Assembly (NCBI GenBank): GCA_027486345.1
Contig: JAIXPH010000064.1
Span: forward strand, 36,650-100,649
Reading direction: 5' to 3'
Source: Paracoccaceae bacterium
Lineage (GTDB): Bacteria; Pseudomonadota; Alphaproteobacteria; Rhodobacterales; Rhodobacteraceae
Length of the DNA stretch: 64,000 nt
The stretch's first letter is position 1. Each line of letters starts with the position of its first letter. The notes under the pieces were generated by a model that worked only from the letters and a program-made list of their open reading frames with translations, was not told the DNA's origin and did not search any database. Shown here one piece after another: positions 18,026-27,591 of the stretch. Both the position numbers and the translations under genes were made by a program.

Positions 18026-19383
18026 CCGCGCCGCACCATATCGCCGTCATCGACATCGGCAAGACCAACGCAAAGCTCGCGCTGGTCGATCTTGCCGCGC
18101 GCACGGAGATTGCCGTGACGACGCGGCCCAACACCGTGCTGCCCGGCCCGCCCTATCCACATTTCGACACGGACGGCCATTGGGAGTTCCTGCTGGACGC
18201 CTTGGCGCGGTTTCAGGCAGAGTTCGGCATCGACGCCATTTCCATCACCACGCACGGGGCGAGTGGCACGCTGCTGGCGGCGGACGGATCGCTGGCCGCG
18301 CCCGTGATTGATTACGAATGCGACGGCCCAGAGACGGTTGCCGCAGAGTATGACGCCCTGCGACCCCCGTTTGCCGAGACGGGATCGCCCCGCCTGCCCG
18401 CAGGCCAGAATGTCGGCGCGCAAATCCATTGGCAGTTCCATATTGACCCCACGCTGTCGGATCGCGTGGCCTATCTGGTGACCTACCCGCAATACTGGGG
18501 GCATCGTCTGACAGGCCGCTTGGCGACGGATGTCACCTCCATCGGGTGTCACACCGATCTGTGGAACCCTTGGACGGGGCAGCCGTCCTCGCTCGTGGCG
18601 AAGCTGGGACTGACGGGCAAGATCGCGCCCACGCTGAAATCGGGCGATATCCTTGGCCCCATCCTGCCCGAGATTGCCGCGCGCTGTGGGCTGGACCCTG
18701 CCACCCCGGTCACTTGCGGCATCCATGACAGCAACGCCTCGCTCCTGCCGCATCTGATCGACCGGACGGGGGCGTTTTCGGTCGTCTCGACCGGCACATG
18801 GGTGGTGATGCTGGCGGTAGGCGGGGAGGCCGTCACGCTGGACCCAGACCGCGACACGCTGGTGAATGTGAATGCCTTTGGCCAACCCACCCCATCCGCC
18901 CGCTTCATGGGCGGGCGGGAGTATGAGGTGATCCGCCACGGCCGCGCGCCCGTTGCCACTCTGACCGATGAGCGCTTCGTTCTGGAAACCGGAACGATGA
19001 TGCTTCCCGCCGTCCAGCACGGCAGCGGTCCTTTCCCGCATCGCTCGATGTCATGGCTTGGCCCCGACCGCAGCGATGCTTCTGAGGAGGTGGCGCTTGG
19101 CTTTTACCTCGCGCTGATGACGGCGGAGTCGCTTTCGATGATCGGCGCGCAAGGCCCGGTGATCGTCGAAGGCCCATTCGCGCAAAACCCGTTCTTCCGC
19201 CGCATGCTGCGCGCGGCGACGGGGCGGCAAGTGTTGGTGTCGCAAACCCGCACGGGCACGGCGATTGGCGCGGCGCTGCTTTACGCCGACAAGGCCCCCA
19301 CCCCACCGAGCATGGCCGAAGAACCCGACCCCGGCCCTGCCCATGCCACCTATGCGGCGCAGTGGCGGGCGGCGGTGGGTTAA
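18022..19383 (+). CDS. rhaK: FGGY-family rhamnose/rhamnulose kinase
   Basis: A 453-residue sugar kinase with the N-terminal phosphate loop [15 protein letters not shown], catalytic-region [10 protein letters not shown], a mid-protein [13 protein letters not shown] and the adenosine-binding block [13 protein letters not shown]. It phosphorylates the rhamnose-pathway sugar ahead of RhaD. In Rhizobium leguminosarum the orthologous kinase is also needed for ABC-transporter activity, which may hold here. ATG 18022 lies inside the rhaM stop. It is the last gene of the operon and its TAA overlaps the stop of the convergent GntR gene (shared TTAA), with no terminator visible between them. Confidence 0.93.
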   Translation: MTAPHHIAVIDIGKTNAKLALVDLAARTEIAVTTRPNTVLPGPPYPHFDTDGHWEFLLDALARFQAEFGIDAISITTHGASGTLLAADGSLAAPVIDYECDGPETVAAEYDALRPPFAETGSPRLPAGQNVGAQIHWQFHIDPTLSDRVAYLVTYPQYWGHRLTGRLATDVTSIGCHTDLWNPWTGQPSSLVAKLGLTGKIAPTLKSGDILGPILPEIAARCGLDPATPVTCGIHDSNASLLPHLIDRTGAFSVVSTGTWVVMLAVGGEAVTLDPDRDTLVNVNAFGQPTPSARFMGGREYEVIRHGRAPVATLTDERFVLETGTMMLPAVQHGSGPFPHRSMSWLGPDRSDASEEVALGFYLALMTAESLSMIGAQGPVIVEGPFAQNPFFRRMLRAATGRQVLVSQTRTGTAIGAALLYADKAPTPPSMAEEPDPGPAHATYAAQWRAAVG

Positions 19384-20114
19384 CCTGCGGCCCCTTTGGG
19401 CAAAGTCACCTTGCCCAGATAATTGTGCTGCATGAAGTCGATGAAATTGTGCTGGAACTGGCGGGTATGGGCATGGGCCAGATGATCCGCCCGCTCCACA
19501 TCACGCTGACGAATGGCGTCGAGCATCTCTTCATGCTCATCGGTCAGCAAAAGCCCTCCCTGCCCCTTTTCCAGAAACTCGAAATGCAGGTGCAGCATCC
19601 GCCGCCCCTGATTGAGCAGGCGGTCATAAAACGCCGACAGGTAAGGGTTCCGCCCCGCATGGGCGATGGCCATGTGAAAGGCGCGGTTCGCCTCGGACAT
19701 GGCCAGATGGTTGCGGGTTTTCACCGCCGCCACAAAATCGCGCTGGCGTTTGGCGATGGTGGCCAGATCGGTTTCCGTCCGCAATTCAGCCGCAAGACGG
19801 GTGTTCATGCGTTGGGCAATGTCCAAGGCTTCGACGTATTTCGGGAAACTTTGGATATCGATCGGGGCCACGATGGTGGAGCGGTTGGCGAGTGTCACCA
19901 CCAACTCCTCTCCCGCCAGTCGGATCAACGCCTCGCGCACCGGTGAGCGGGACATGCCAAAACGCTCCGCCAAGGTGGTTTCATCCAAGAGCGCGCCGGG
20001 GGCCAAGGCCAGCGACAAAATCTCATCCCGCAGCGAGTCATAGGCAAAGCGCACACCGCTGCCCTTGGCGCGTTTGGGTTCCACCTCGTCAGGGGGGGGG
20101 ATGGTTGGCGGCAT
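19380..20114 (-). CDS. GntR-family regulator (FadR/FCD subfamily)
   Basis: A 244-residue regulator. The winged helix (about 20-85) has YDSLRDEILSLALAPGALLDETTLAERFGMSRSPVREALIRLAGEELV; the C-terminal FCD ligand domain (about 100-230) has metal-site residues in NRAFHMAIAHAGRNPYL and DEHEEMLDAIRQRDVERA. I chose ATG 20114, preceded by GGAAAGACC; an upstream in-frame TTG at 20141 would add nine residues. It diverges from the DapA-type gene and very likely controls that cluster. In hydroxyproline clusters such a regulator is often the repressor, which fits but is unproven. Confidence 0.88.
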   Translation of the reverse strand: MPPTIPPPDEVEPKRAKGSGVRFAYDSLRDEILSLALAPGALLDETTLAERFGMSRSPVREALIRLAGEELVVTLANRSTIVAPIDIQSFPKYVEALDIAQRMNTRLAAELRTETDLATIAKRQRDFVAAVKTRNHLAMSEANRAFHMAIAHAGRNPYLSAFYDRLLNQGRRMLHLHFEFLEKGQGGLLLTDEHEEMLDAIRQRDVERADHLAHAHTRQFQHNFIDFMQHNYLGKVTLPKGAAG

Positions 20115-20163
20115 GGCGGTCTTTCCGGCTGGGCGGGTCAAGCCTAGCGGCGATGTGCTTTCA

Positions 20164-20212
20164 TGTCGACACAGGATATTTTGCGATTGACCTGTCGGCT
20201 AGGTGTCGGCAA
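20164..20212. promoter_or_regulatory. Candidate operator of the GntR regulator
   Basis: The 145-bp divergent gap contains the perfect palindrome TGTCGACA (20164-20171) and two further TGTCGGC words in direct orientation about 11 bp apart near 20193 and 20204. Repeated TGTCG words are reasonable GntR/FCD sites. No clear -35/-10 pair was found. Confidence 0.35.
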
Positions 20213-20259
20213 GGTCCGGGTCAAAGCCCCGCCGTCGCGGCGCATGCACAGGTGATCCC

Positions 20260-21144
20260 ATGCTGAATCTTCAGGGCGTGATGCCCGCCCTTGTGACGCC
20301 CTTTGATGCCGCCGGGGCCATCGACTTTGCCGCGCTTGGCCGCCACATGACCGCCCTGCGCGCGGCGGGTGTGTCGGGCTGGGTGCCCTGCGGATCATCG
20401 GGCGAATACAACCTGATGAGCGATGCCGAACGCGACGCCGTCTTGGCCTTCGTCAAGGACTTCGCGCTGCCGGGGGAAACCCTGATCGCCGGGACCAACG
20501 CGCCCTCCACCGCGGGCGTCATCGCCAATACGGCGCGGGCCAAGGCGATGGGTTATCACGCGGTGCTGTTGGCCGTGCCCTTCTACACCAAGCCGACACA
20601 GGCCGAAATCATCCGCCATTTCAATGCGGTCACCGCGGCGACGGAGATGGATGTGGTGCTCTACTCCTATCCCGGCAAAGACGGGGTCGAGATCGGGTAT
20701 GAGGCGTTGGATGCCCTCGCCGACAATCCGCGCATCATCGGGATCAAGGAATCCTCGGGCGTCATGCAGCGCGCGATTGGCATCTCCACCCGCTATGCGG
20801 GGCGGGTGCAACTGGTGTCAGGCTCGGACGATATCGCATGGGACTTCATGCACTGGGGCGCGGATAGCTGGATCTGTGGCCCGGCCAATTGCATGGCCAA
20901 GCCGGTGTGCGAGATGGACGCCGCCTTCCGCGCGGGGGATCATGCCCGCGCCAAGTCGATCATGACGGCGATCTGGCCCGCGATGAACGTGCTGGAGTCT
21001 GGCAAGTTCGTGCAGAAACTGAAATATGGCTGCGAATTGCAGGGCAATCCGGTGGGGGAGTGCCGCCTGCCCTTTGGCCCGCTGACCGATGCTGAAAAGG
21101 CCGAATTCGCCGCCGCGATGCAGCCAATTCTGAACTGGTCATGA
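20260..21144 (+). CDS. DapA-family lyase/deaminase, probably hydroxyproline pathway
   Basis: A 294-residue class I aldolase-like TIM barrel of the dihydrodipicolinate synthase family. Schiff-base Lys in GIKESSG (about 163), Tyr in VVLYSYPGK (about 135) and GSSGEYNLMSDAER in place of the DapA GTTGE loop. With the FAD dehydrogenase and racemase-family genes that follow it, the best guess is 1-pyrroline-4-hydroxy-2-carboxylate deaminase, giving 2-oxoglutarate semialdehyde. ATG 20260 has AGGTGA before it. Its stop overlaps the next gene (ATGA). An aldolase of a sugar-acid pathway is the alternative; true lysine-pathway DapA is unlikely given the context. Confidence 0.8.
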   Translation: MLNLQGVMPALVTPFDAAGAIDFAALGRHMTALRAAGVSGWVPCGSSGEYNLMSDAERDAVLAFVKDFALPGETLIAGTNAPSTAGVIANTARAKAMGYHAVLLAVPFYTKPTQAEIIRHFNAVTAATEMDVVLYSYPGKDGVEIGYEALDALADNPRIIGIKESSGVMQRAIGISTRYAGRVQLVSGSDDIAWDFMHWGADSWICGPANCMAKPVCEMDAAFRAGDHARAKSIMTAIWPAMNVLESGKFVQKLKYGCELQGNPVGECRLPFGPLTDAEKAEFAAAMQPILNWS

Positions 21145-22373
21145 CGACGGTTGTCATCGGCGCAGGCATCATCGGCACGGCCATCGCGCATGATCTGCAA
21201 AAGCGCGGGCGGCAGGTGGTGCTGCTGGACCGGGACGCGCCGGGACGGGGGGCGTCATTCGGCAATATGGCCTCGATTGCCGTGACCGAATTCATGCCCG
21301 CCTCGCGCCCGGCGGTCTGGCGGCAAATCCCCGGCTGGATGCTGGACCCCGAAGGTCCGGTGCGGGTGCGCCCGTCCTATATGCCGCGCCTTGTGCCGTG
21401 GTTTTTGCGCTTCATCGCGGCCTCGCGTCCCGCCAAACTGCGGGAGCTAGAGGCGCAGGGGGCGGCGCTTTGCGCGCGGTCTTTGAGTGATACGCTGGAT
21501 TTGCTGCGCGAGACGGGGCTGAGCGATCAGATCAGCGACGAAGGCTGTCTCTCGCTTTACACCGATGAGGCAGAGTTCAAGGCCGACCGCGTTCATATCG
21601 ACATCCTTGAACGCTTCGGCGTCGCGCATGAGGTGATCGGGCGGCAGGCCATCAAGGCGTTGGAGCCGGAACTGTCCGACAAGATCGGTCTGGCCGTGCT
21701 ATTCCCGAACAATCGGTCGATGAAAGACCCCTACCGGCTGGTGCTGGCCTTGGCCGACCGCTTCACCGCCTTGGGCGGGCGGATCGAACGCGGCGAGGCG
21801 GTGAGGTTTGTCAGGAATGACCGCATCCGCGAGGTCGTGCTGAAAGACGGTCGCCGTCTGGCGGCGGAGGAGGTGGTGATCTGCGCCGGGGCCTATAGCG
21901 GCACACTCGCCAAGGATTTGGGCGAGCCGATCCCGCTGGAGACCGAGCGCGGCTATCACACCCAGATCATGGCCCCCGGCCTGTCGATGAAGCATTCGAT
22001 CATCTGGCCCGCCCGCGCCTTTATGGTCACCCCCACCGCTGGCGGCATCCGCGTTGGCGGCACGGTGGAGATGGCGGGATTGGACGCCGCCCCCGATTAC
22101 CGCCGCAGCAAAGTTACGGTCAAGCGCGCCAAGGAAGCGCTGCCCAACCTGCAAGTTGAGCAGGCCACCGAATGGATGGGCCACCGCCCCGCCCTGCCCG
22201 ATACGGTGCCGATCCTGTCGGCTTCTGCCCGCACGAAAGGGGTTTTCTATGCCACCGGTCATGGCCATCTTGGCCTGACCTATGCCGCCACCACGGCACG
22301 GCTGATGGGGGAGTTGGTGACCGGGGCAAAACCGTCCTTGAACCTGCACCCCTACCGCATCGACCGTTTCTGA
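21141..22373 (+). CDS. FAD-dependent D-amino-acid dehydrogenase (DadA/HypO-like)
   Basis: A 410-residue DAO-family flavoprotein. N-terminal FAD motif VVIGAGIIGTAIAHDLQKRGRQVVLLDRD, then APGRGASFGNMASIA typical of DadA-like enzymes, and the C-terminal FAD-binding WMGHRPALPDTVPILSAS and FYATGHGHLGLTYA. In a cluster with a racemase-family enzyme and a DapA-family deaminase it most likely oxidises cis-4-hydroxy-D-proline to the pyrroline. Electrons would go to the respiratory chain, as usual for the DadA group. ATG overlaps the upstream stop. Confidence 0.85.
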   Translation: MTTVVIGAGIIGTAIAHDLQKRGRQVVLLDRDAPGRGASFGNMASIAVTEFMPASRPAVWRQIPGWMLDPEGPVRVRPSYMPRLVPWFLRFIAASRPAKLRELEAQGAALCARSLSDTLDLLRETGLSDQISDEGCLSLYTDEAEFKADRVHIDILERFGVAHEVIGRQAIKALEPELSDKIGLAVLFPNNRSMKDPYRLVLALADRFTALGGRIERGEAVRFVRNDRIREVVLKDGRRLAAEEVVICAGAYSGTLAKDLGEPIPLETERGYHTQIMAPGLSMKHSIIWPARAFMVTPTAGGIRVGGTVEMAGLDAAPDYRRSKVTVKRAKEALPNLQVEQATEWMGHRPALPDTVPILSASARTKGVFYATGHGHLGLTYAATTARLMGELVTGAKPSLNLHPYRIDRF

Positions 22374-22383
22374 AAGGACCGCC

Positions 22384-23400
22384 ATGCGCTTTGCCCGCAC
22401 CCTGCAAACCGTCGATGTCCATTGCGCGGGCGAGATCGGGCGCGTCATCACAGGGGGCGTCTTGAACATCCCCGGTGCGACGATGGCCGAGAAACTGCTG
22501 CACCTGAACACGGTGGATGACAGCTTGCGGCGGTGGTTGTGTTCGGAACCGCGCTCTGGCCCTGCCGGGTCGTTCTGCCTGCTGCTGCCCGCCTGCGATC
22601 CGGCGGCGGATGTCGGGCTGATCGTGCTGCAACCCGATCAGGCGCATGCGATGTCAGGCTCAAACGCCATGTGCGCGACGACGGCCCTGCTGGAAACCGG
22701 GATGATCCCGATGGTGGAACCCGTGAGCGTGGTGACTTTCGACACCGCTGCCGGGTTGGTGAAGGCGACGGCCACCTGTCAGGGCGGCAAGGTGGTCAAG
22801 GTCACGCTGGACATGCCGCCGTCTTTTGTCACGCGCCAAGATGCGGTGATTGAGACGCCAGAATGGGGCACGCTGCGCTATGACCTGTGCTTCGGCGGGG
22901 TGTTTTATGCGCTGGTGGATGTGGATCAGATCGGCCTGACGATCACGCCGGAGAATGCCCGCGCCTTGGCGATGACCGGGGTGGACCTGCGCAACCGCAT
23001 CGCGGCGGTGGAGCCTGCCTTGCACCCCACGACGCCCGCGCTGCACGGTCTGGCATATGTCATGTTCCGTGCGCGCGAAGCGGATGGCAGCTTGCGGACC
23101 TGCACCACCTTGCGCCCCGGTCGGGTGGACCGCTCGCCTTGTGGGACGGGGTCGAATTCCAACATGGCCTCGGCCCATGCGCGCGGTCGCGTCAGGCCGG
23201 GGGATGTGGTGACCTCGCGTTCCATCATCGGGGGGGAGTTTGTGACGGAGTTTGTCGCGGAGACCACCGTTGGCCCCTATCCGGCCACGCAAAACCGCGT
23301 CTCGGGTCAGGCGTGGATATATGGGATCAGCCAGATCGGGCTGGACCCGAGCGATCCGTTCCCGCAGGGGTTCACGCTGTCGGACACTTGGGGAAGTTGA
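22384..23400 (+). CDS. Proline-racemase superfamily enzyme with Ser/Cys active site
   Basis: A 338-residue member of the proline racemase / 4-hydroxyproline epimerase / trans-3-hydroxyproline dehydratase superfamily. The first catalytic position reads AMSGSNAMC with Ser near 91 where racemases have Cys; the second is intact, SPCGTGSN with Cys near 253. Ser/Cys members are a recognised subgroup whose activities include 4-hydroxyproline epimerisation; exact activity cannot be settled from sequence. It starts 10 bp after the dehydrogenase and overlaps the next SDR (TGATG), within one operon under the GntR regulator. Confidence 0.85.
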   Translation: MRFARTLQTVDVHCAGEIGRVITGGVLNIPGATMAEKLLHLNTVDDSLRRWLCSEPRSGPAGSFCLLLPACDPAADVGLIVLQPDQAHAMSGSNAMCATTALLETGMIPMVEPVSVVTFDTAAGLVKATATCQGGKVVKVTLDMPPSFVTRQDAVIETPEWGTLRYDLCFGGVFYALVDVDQIGLTITPENARALAMTGVDLRNRIAAVEPALHPTTPALHGLAYVMFRAREADGSLRTCTTLRPGRVDRSPCGTGSNSNMASAHARGRVRPGDVVTSRSIIGGEFVTEFVAETTVGPYPATQNRVSGQAWIYGISQIGLDPSDPFPQGFTLSDTWGS

Positions 23401-24146
23401 TGCTTTACGGCCAGACCATCCTTGTGACCGGGGCCACCGGGGCGATTGGGCGGGCGATCTGCCTTGCCTTGGCGCAAGACGGGGCAAAAGTGCTGATCCA
23501 TTACAGCCGCAACCGCGCGGCGGCAGAGGGTCTTCTGGCAGATATCAACGGCCAAGGCGCGATCCTCTGCGCCGACCTCTCTGACCCGGCCGCGCCCGAA
23601 CAGCTTTGGGCCGAGGCCACGGCCCTTGGCCCCGTCACTGGCCTTGTCAACAACGCAGGCATCCGCTCTGAAGTCTCCATCGACGCCCCCATGCAAGATT
23701 GGCAATCCGTCTGGGCGCGGGAGTTTCGGGTGAATTTTCTGGCCGCCGCAGACCTGACCAAATGTGCGATCCAGAGCTTTCGCGCGCAAGGCGGCGGGCG
23801 GATCGTCAATATGGCCAGCCGTGCGGGGCAGCGGGGCTATACCTCAAGCTCCATGGCCTATGGTGCCTCAAAAGCCGCGCTGATCAACCTGACCAAATCC
23901 GTCGCACAAAGCCACGGGGCCGAGGGCATCACCGCCATCGCCATTGCACCGGGTTGGGTGCGGACCGAGATGGCGGAAAGCTACATCGCCCAGTATGGCG
24001 AGGCAGCGGCGCTGGCGGGCATCCCAATCGGGCGGATGGCGAGCCCACAGGAGATCGGGGAATTGACCGCCTTTCTGTTTCGTCCGACACAGATGTCGAT
24101 GAACGGGGCGGTGCTGGATGTGAACGGCGGCAGCTATCTGCGCTAA
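23400..24146 (+). CDS. Short-chain dehydrogenase/reductase
   Basis: A 248-residue classical SDR. NAD(P) motif TGATGAIG near 10-17, NNAG in LVNNAGIRSEV, catalytic Tyr and Lys in MAYGASKAAL and the C-terminal NGAVLDVNGGSYLR. The ATG sits inside the stop of the racemase-family gene, so the two are translationally coupled. A dehydrogenase is not needed for the standard hydroxyproline route, so its substrate is open. Confidence 0.85.
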   Translation: MLYGQTILVTGATGAIGRAICLALAQDGAKVLIHYSRNRAAAEGLLADINGQGAILCADLSDPAAPEQLWAEATALGPVTGLVNNAGIRSEVSIDAPMQDWQSVWAREFRVNFLAAADLTKCAIQSFRAQGGGRIVNMASRAGQRGYTSSSMAYGASKAALINLTKSVAQSHGAEGITAIAIAPGWVRTEMAESYIAQYGEAAALAGIPIGRMASPQEIGELTAFLFRPTQMSMNGAVLDVNGGSYLR

Positions 24147-24156
24147 GGGGGTGACT

Positions 24157-24909
24157 ATGCGTTTCCAAGACAAGACAGTGATCGTGACAGGCGGCGCGGG
24201 CGGCATCGGAGCGGCGATTGCCAGCCGCTTTGCGTCCGAAGGCGCGCAGGTGATCGTCACCGACGTGAACGGCGACGGGGCGGAGACTGTCGCGGACGGC
24301 ATTCGCGCCACCGGGGGCCGGGCGCGCGCCTTTGCCGCCGATATCTCGACCGCCGAAGGCTGCCAGTCGATCATCGCCGATGTGATGGCGACCGAAGCCC
24401 GGATCGACGTGCTGTGCAACAACGCGGGCCTGATGCGGCGTGGTAATATCCTGTCGATCACGGCAGAGGATTGGCGTCTGTCCTTTGCCGTCAACATCGA
24501 TGCCATGTTCCACACCTGCGCCGCAGCGCTTCCGCATATGATCGCGGGCGGCGGCGGGGCGATTGTCAACACCGCCTCGCAATGGGGGCTGCATCCGGCA
24601 CCCAACCACATCGCCTATAACGTGACCAAGGCAGCGGTGGCGAGTTTCACCCAGAACCTTGGCCGCGATTACGCGCCGCAGAAAATCCGCGTCAATGCCG
24701 TTTGCCCGGGCGAAATCCACACGCCCATGCTGGAATCGGGCGTCAAACGCTCGGGCCGCACGATGGCGGATCTGGACAAGCTGGTGCCCTATGGCCGCGT
24801 CGGCAGACCCGAAGAGGTGGCCGCCTTGGTGGCCTTCCTTGCCAGCGAGGAGGCCGCGTTCATGTGCGGATCGCTGGTGGAAATCACCGGGGCGCAGGCG
24901 GTGGCCTGA
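24157..24909 (+). CDS. Short-chain dehydrogenase/reductase
   Basis: A 250-residue classical SDR with TGGAGGIG, NNAGLMRRG, serine in NTASQWGLH, catalytic YNVTK and a typical C-terminus. I chose ATG 24157, with AAGGGGGTGA just upstream; the GTG at 24151 lies within that ribosome-binding sequence. It follows the previous SDR by ten bases and closes the operon. The two SDRs are not close copies of each other, so they probably act on different substrates or successive steps. Function unknown. Confidence 0.85.
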   Translation: MRFQDKTVIVTGGAGGIGAAIASRFASEGAQVIVTDVNGDGAETVADGIRATGGRARAFAADISTAEGCQSIIADVMATEARIDVLCNNAGLMRRGNILSITAEDWRLSFAVNIDAMFHTCAAALPHMIAGGGGAIVNTASQWGLHPAPNHIAYNVTKAAVASFTQNLGRDYAPQKIRVNAVCPGEIHTPMLESGVKRSGRTMADLDKLVPYGRVGRPEEVAALVAFLASEEAAFMCGSLVEITGAQAVA

Positions 24910-24930
24910 CCCCATCGGCTGGGGGACCGA

Positions 24931-25860
24931 TCACGCCGCTTGCGAAAGATCGGTCGACTCTGCCTCGATCCGGGCGCGGACGATGCCGTAGCGCCAGCGC
25001 TGGCCGGTGCTTTCGACGCGGCTTTGATAGAACAACGTCAGATCGGTTCCATCGACCACCACGGTCGAATGGCCATTTTCGCCCACACCGTCCGGCATCA
25101 AGACGGGGCCAAGGCTGTGATACGGCCCCTCGACCCGTTCGGCGGTGGCAAAGAAGACGCGCTGCCGCGTGCCGCGCTGGCCTTCGGGCAAGAAGCAGGT
25201 GGCGTTCAGCATCACCCGCCCGTCGGGCAGTTCCACGAGTTGCGGCCCCTCCAGCCCCCATTCGTAATCGGGCTGGTCCTTGGCATTGTGGTGGGGGATG
25301 TCCTCATGCCCCAGAATCCGTCCCATGCGCTGCCATGGGCCGAACCATGTGTTCGACAGGCTGCGGGCCAGAAACACCTCGGGCTGCGGGACGCGGTCGA
25401 ATTCGGGCATGGCGGAATAGACGATGTATTTCTGCCCGCCAATCACCGCCGGGTGCGGGTCATAGATGCCATGCTCTTCGGTCCCTTCCAGCGCGGCAAA
25501 GGCCGAGGGCAGCGCCACCCATGTGAACCCGTCATTGGAGACCAGATGTTCGCACCGCCCGCCCGCACGCATGAATTCAGTCTGGATGTACATGTGGAAC
25601 ACCCCGCCTTCGAACACCACGCCCGGTGCTGCGACGCCCGATCCGCTGACCGGAAGCAGGATCAGCGGTTCCTGCTGCCAAGGCCCCTCAAGCGCCGGGG
25701 CGGTGGCGTGATAGACCAGCCATGTTTCCGAGGTCACCGTGCCGCCAGAGCCGAAGATGTGCCAGCGCGCGCCATCCCAGACCGGGCACGGGTCCTTCAC
25801 ATCATCCAGACCCTGCGGCTGGAACAGCGGAAAGCGGTTTTCAGCGAATGTCAGTCTCAT
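24931..25860 (-). CDS. Five-bladed beta-propeller glycosidase-like protein (GH43/GH32-like)
   Basis: A 309-residue protein without signal peptide. It looks like the GH43/GH32/GH68 five-bladed propeller superfamily: an early VKDPCPVWDGARWHIFGSGG with an Asp in the blade-1 position, then repeated blade-like strands such as GVFHMYIQTEF, KYIVYSAMPEFDR and LTLFYQSRV, and EGPQLVELPDGRVML. The start ATG 25860 precedes conserved-looking sequence; the frame extends upstream to 25938 without support. It is convergent with the SDR genes and likely cytoplasmic, so it would act on imported saccharides if it is an enzyme. Substrate not identified. Confidence 0.6.
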   Translation of the reverse strand: MRLTFAENRFPLFQPQGLDDVKDPCPVWDGARWHIFGSGGTVTSETWLVYHATAPALEGPWQQEPLILLPVSGSGVAAPGVVFEGGVFHMYIQTEFMRAGGRCEHLVSNDGFTWVALPSAFAALEGTEEHGIYDPHPAVIGGQKYIVYSAMPEFDRVPQPEVFLARSLSNTWFGPWQRMGRILGHEDIPHHNAKDQPDYEWGLEGPQLVELPDGRVMLNATCFLPEGQRGTRQRVFFATAERVEGPYHSLGPVLMPDGVGENGHSTVVVDGTDLTLFYQSRVESTGQRWRYGIVRARIEAESTDLSQAA

Positions 25861-26040
25861 GGCCCTGTCCCCGGGATACCCGGCCCCTCGGTTTGAGTGC
25901 GGCAATCGCGTTTTGCGCCGCTGCCTGACATGTGACACAACCCACGGGAGAATCTCAATGCTCCCTAGGGATGGGGCGGGCCATCATTCCGCAGGGGTGA
26001 CCCGGAAGTCGCACTCCGGCCCATCATTCCCGCGACAAGG

Positions 26041-27591
26041 TCAGTCCGTCGAGAAATGCAACTCGACCTGCATGCCGCCCTCGGTCCGCCGCACCAGACG
26101 CCCGCCGATCTGTTCCACCAGCGCGTCGATGATCGCACTGCCCGAACGGCGCGAGACACCCTCGGTCAGACCGATCCCGTCATCACCGATCTTCAGCATC
26201 ACGCCCCCCGCCTCGCGCTGCAAAAGCAGGTGGATCACCCCGCCCTGGCGCCCCGGAAAGGCGTGTTTGACGGCATTGGTGATCAACTCCGCCGCGATGA
26301 CGGCCAAGGGGGTGATCCGGTCCGGCCCCAAGAGGATGCCCGGCTGCAGATCGCAGCGCACGGTGATGCCGCTTTCCTGCGGCACGACAGCCGGGCTTGC
26401 GGCGATGTCCGACAACATGGCGGCGAAATCGACATGGACCGCGTCCTTGGCTTGATGCATCAGGTCGTGCACATGGCTGATCGCCCCGATCCGCGCCTTG
26501 AGGGCGTCAGCGTCCAGCCCCTTGCCCCCGCGCAGTTGCAGATTGATGAGCGAGACGACCAGCGCCAGATTGTTCTTCACGCGGTGGTTCGTCTCGCGCA
26601 TCAGGTGGATGCGCTGCTCGGCCAGACGCTCGGCGGATACGGCGCGCTCGCGAATCTTCTCGCGCGCGAAACGGTCGGCCAGCGAATGCCCGATCCGCTG
26701 GGCCGTGACCCAGAGAAATAACCCCATCAGGGCGAAGAGCGCCAGAATCGGCAGACCTTGCCGCGCGAATTCCCGCCAGACCAGCGCCTTCGGGACCCCG
26801 AAATTGGCAAAGAACGGCAAGGCCTTGCCCCAGCGAAAGCCATAGATGCGCGTGACGCGATCCGTCACCGCCGTCGCCTCGAAGGCGCCGGAGGGGCTGA
26901 TCTGGGGATAGCGGCGACCGGGGACGTTCTCGGGCAGCAGCATCGGGGAGGCATCGAAATTCCGCAGCATCAGCATGCCGTCGCTGCGCGCAATCGAGGC
27001 GGCCTCGCCCTCGCGCACGGCGATGCCCTTGAGGAAACTCTGCACGAGGCCGGTGTCCAGCACCGACAGGGCGATCGCCTGCCCGCCGGGCACGTGGATC
27101 GGCGAAGAGATCAGGAACACATCCTTGCCGACCTGCCCGACCTGCCCCTCGGCCACCTCGCGACCGATCCACAGCGGTGCACCGGCAGACAGGGCATCGA
27201 TGTGATCCTGCGGCAGGGCACTTGGCCCGTTCAGCGCGCTGTCGGACAGGACGGCCCCGGCGCTGGACAGCACCTGCACCCGCATCAGCGATTGCTGCGC
27301 GCCCACGAGCGCTGACAGAAAGCCCCGAAACTCGGGCGTGGAGGCAAAGCCCGGGGCCTCGGTCGCCAGTCGGGCCGCGATGGCGCGGTGCAGCACCCGC
27401 TGCGCCTCGATCAGGCTTTCGACATGCTGCGCGACCAGTTGCGATTGCACCAGCACATGCTGTGTCGTCGCATCAAGCGCCCGACGGTAAAGGAAAGCGC
27501 CCCAGACCAAGGCCGCGATGAGGGGAAAAACGAAACTGCCAAGGCGCAAAATCCGCAGCGCCTTGGACACGGTGCCGCCCGTTGCGTGCAT
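26041..27591 (-). CDS. Membrane sensor histidine kinase (HisKA_2 family)
   Basis: A 516-residue kinase. Transmembrane segments at about 16-34 and 279-297 enclose a roughly 240-residue periplasmic sensor domain. The dimerisation/phosphoacceptor region is HisKA_2 type, RETNHRVKNNLALVVSLINLQ with His near 336, followed by an HATPase_c domain with N-box AAELITNAVKHAFPG and G-box IGDDGIGLTEG. It is the third gene of a minus-strand set: LuxR-type response regulator, SDR, kinase. The regulator 1 kb upstream is the likely partner. The signal sensed cannot be read from the sequence. Confidence 0.88.
   Translation of the reverse strand: MHATGGTVSKALRILRLGSFVFPLIAALVWGAFLYRRALDATTQHVLVQSQLVAQHVESLIEAQRVLHRAIAARLATEAPGFASTPEFRGFLSALVGAQQSLMRVQVLSSAGAVLSDSALNGPSALPQDHIDALSAGAPLWIGREVAEGQVGQVGKDVFLISSPIHVPGGQAIALSVLDTGLVQSFLKGIAVREGEAASIARSDGMLMLRNFDASPMLLPENVPGRRYPQISPSGAFEATAVTDRVTRIYGFRWGKALPFFANFGVPKALVWREFARQGLPILALFALMGLFLWVTAQRIGHSLADRFAREKIRERAVSAERLAEQRIHLMRETNHRVKNNLALVVSLINLQLRGGKGLDADALKARIGAISHVHDLMHQAKDAVHVDFAAMLSDIAASPAVVPQESGITVRCDLQPGILLGPDRITPLAVIAAELITNAVKHAFPGRQGGVIHLLLQREAGGVMLKIGDDGIGLTEGVSRRSGSAIIDALVEQIGGRLVRRTEGGMQVELHFSTD

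Noticed and set aside
20174..20183. GGATATTTTG near the GntR gene as another copy of the dispersed repeat
   Set aside because: It lacks the GC hairpin, the C-run and the CAACGGGGAAG end; likely promoter sequence.
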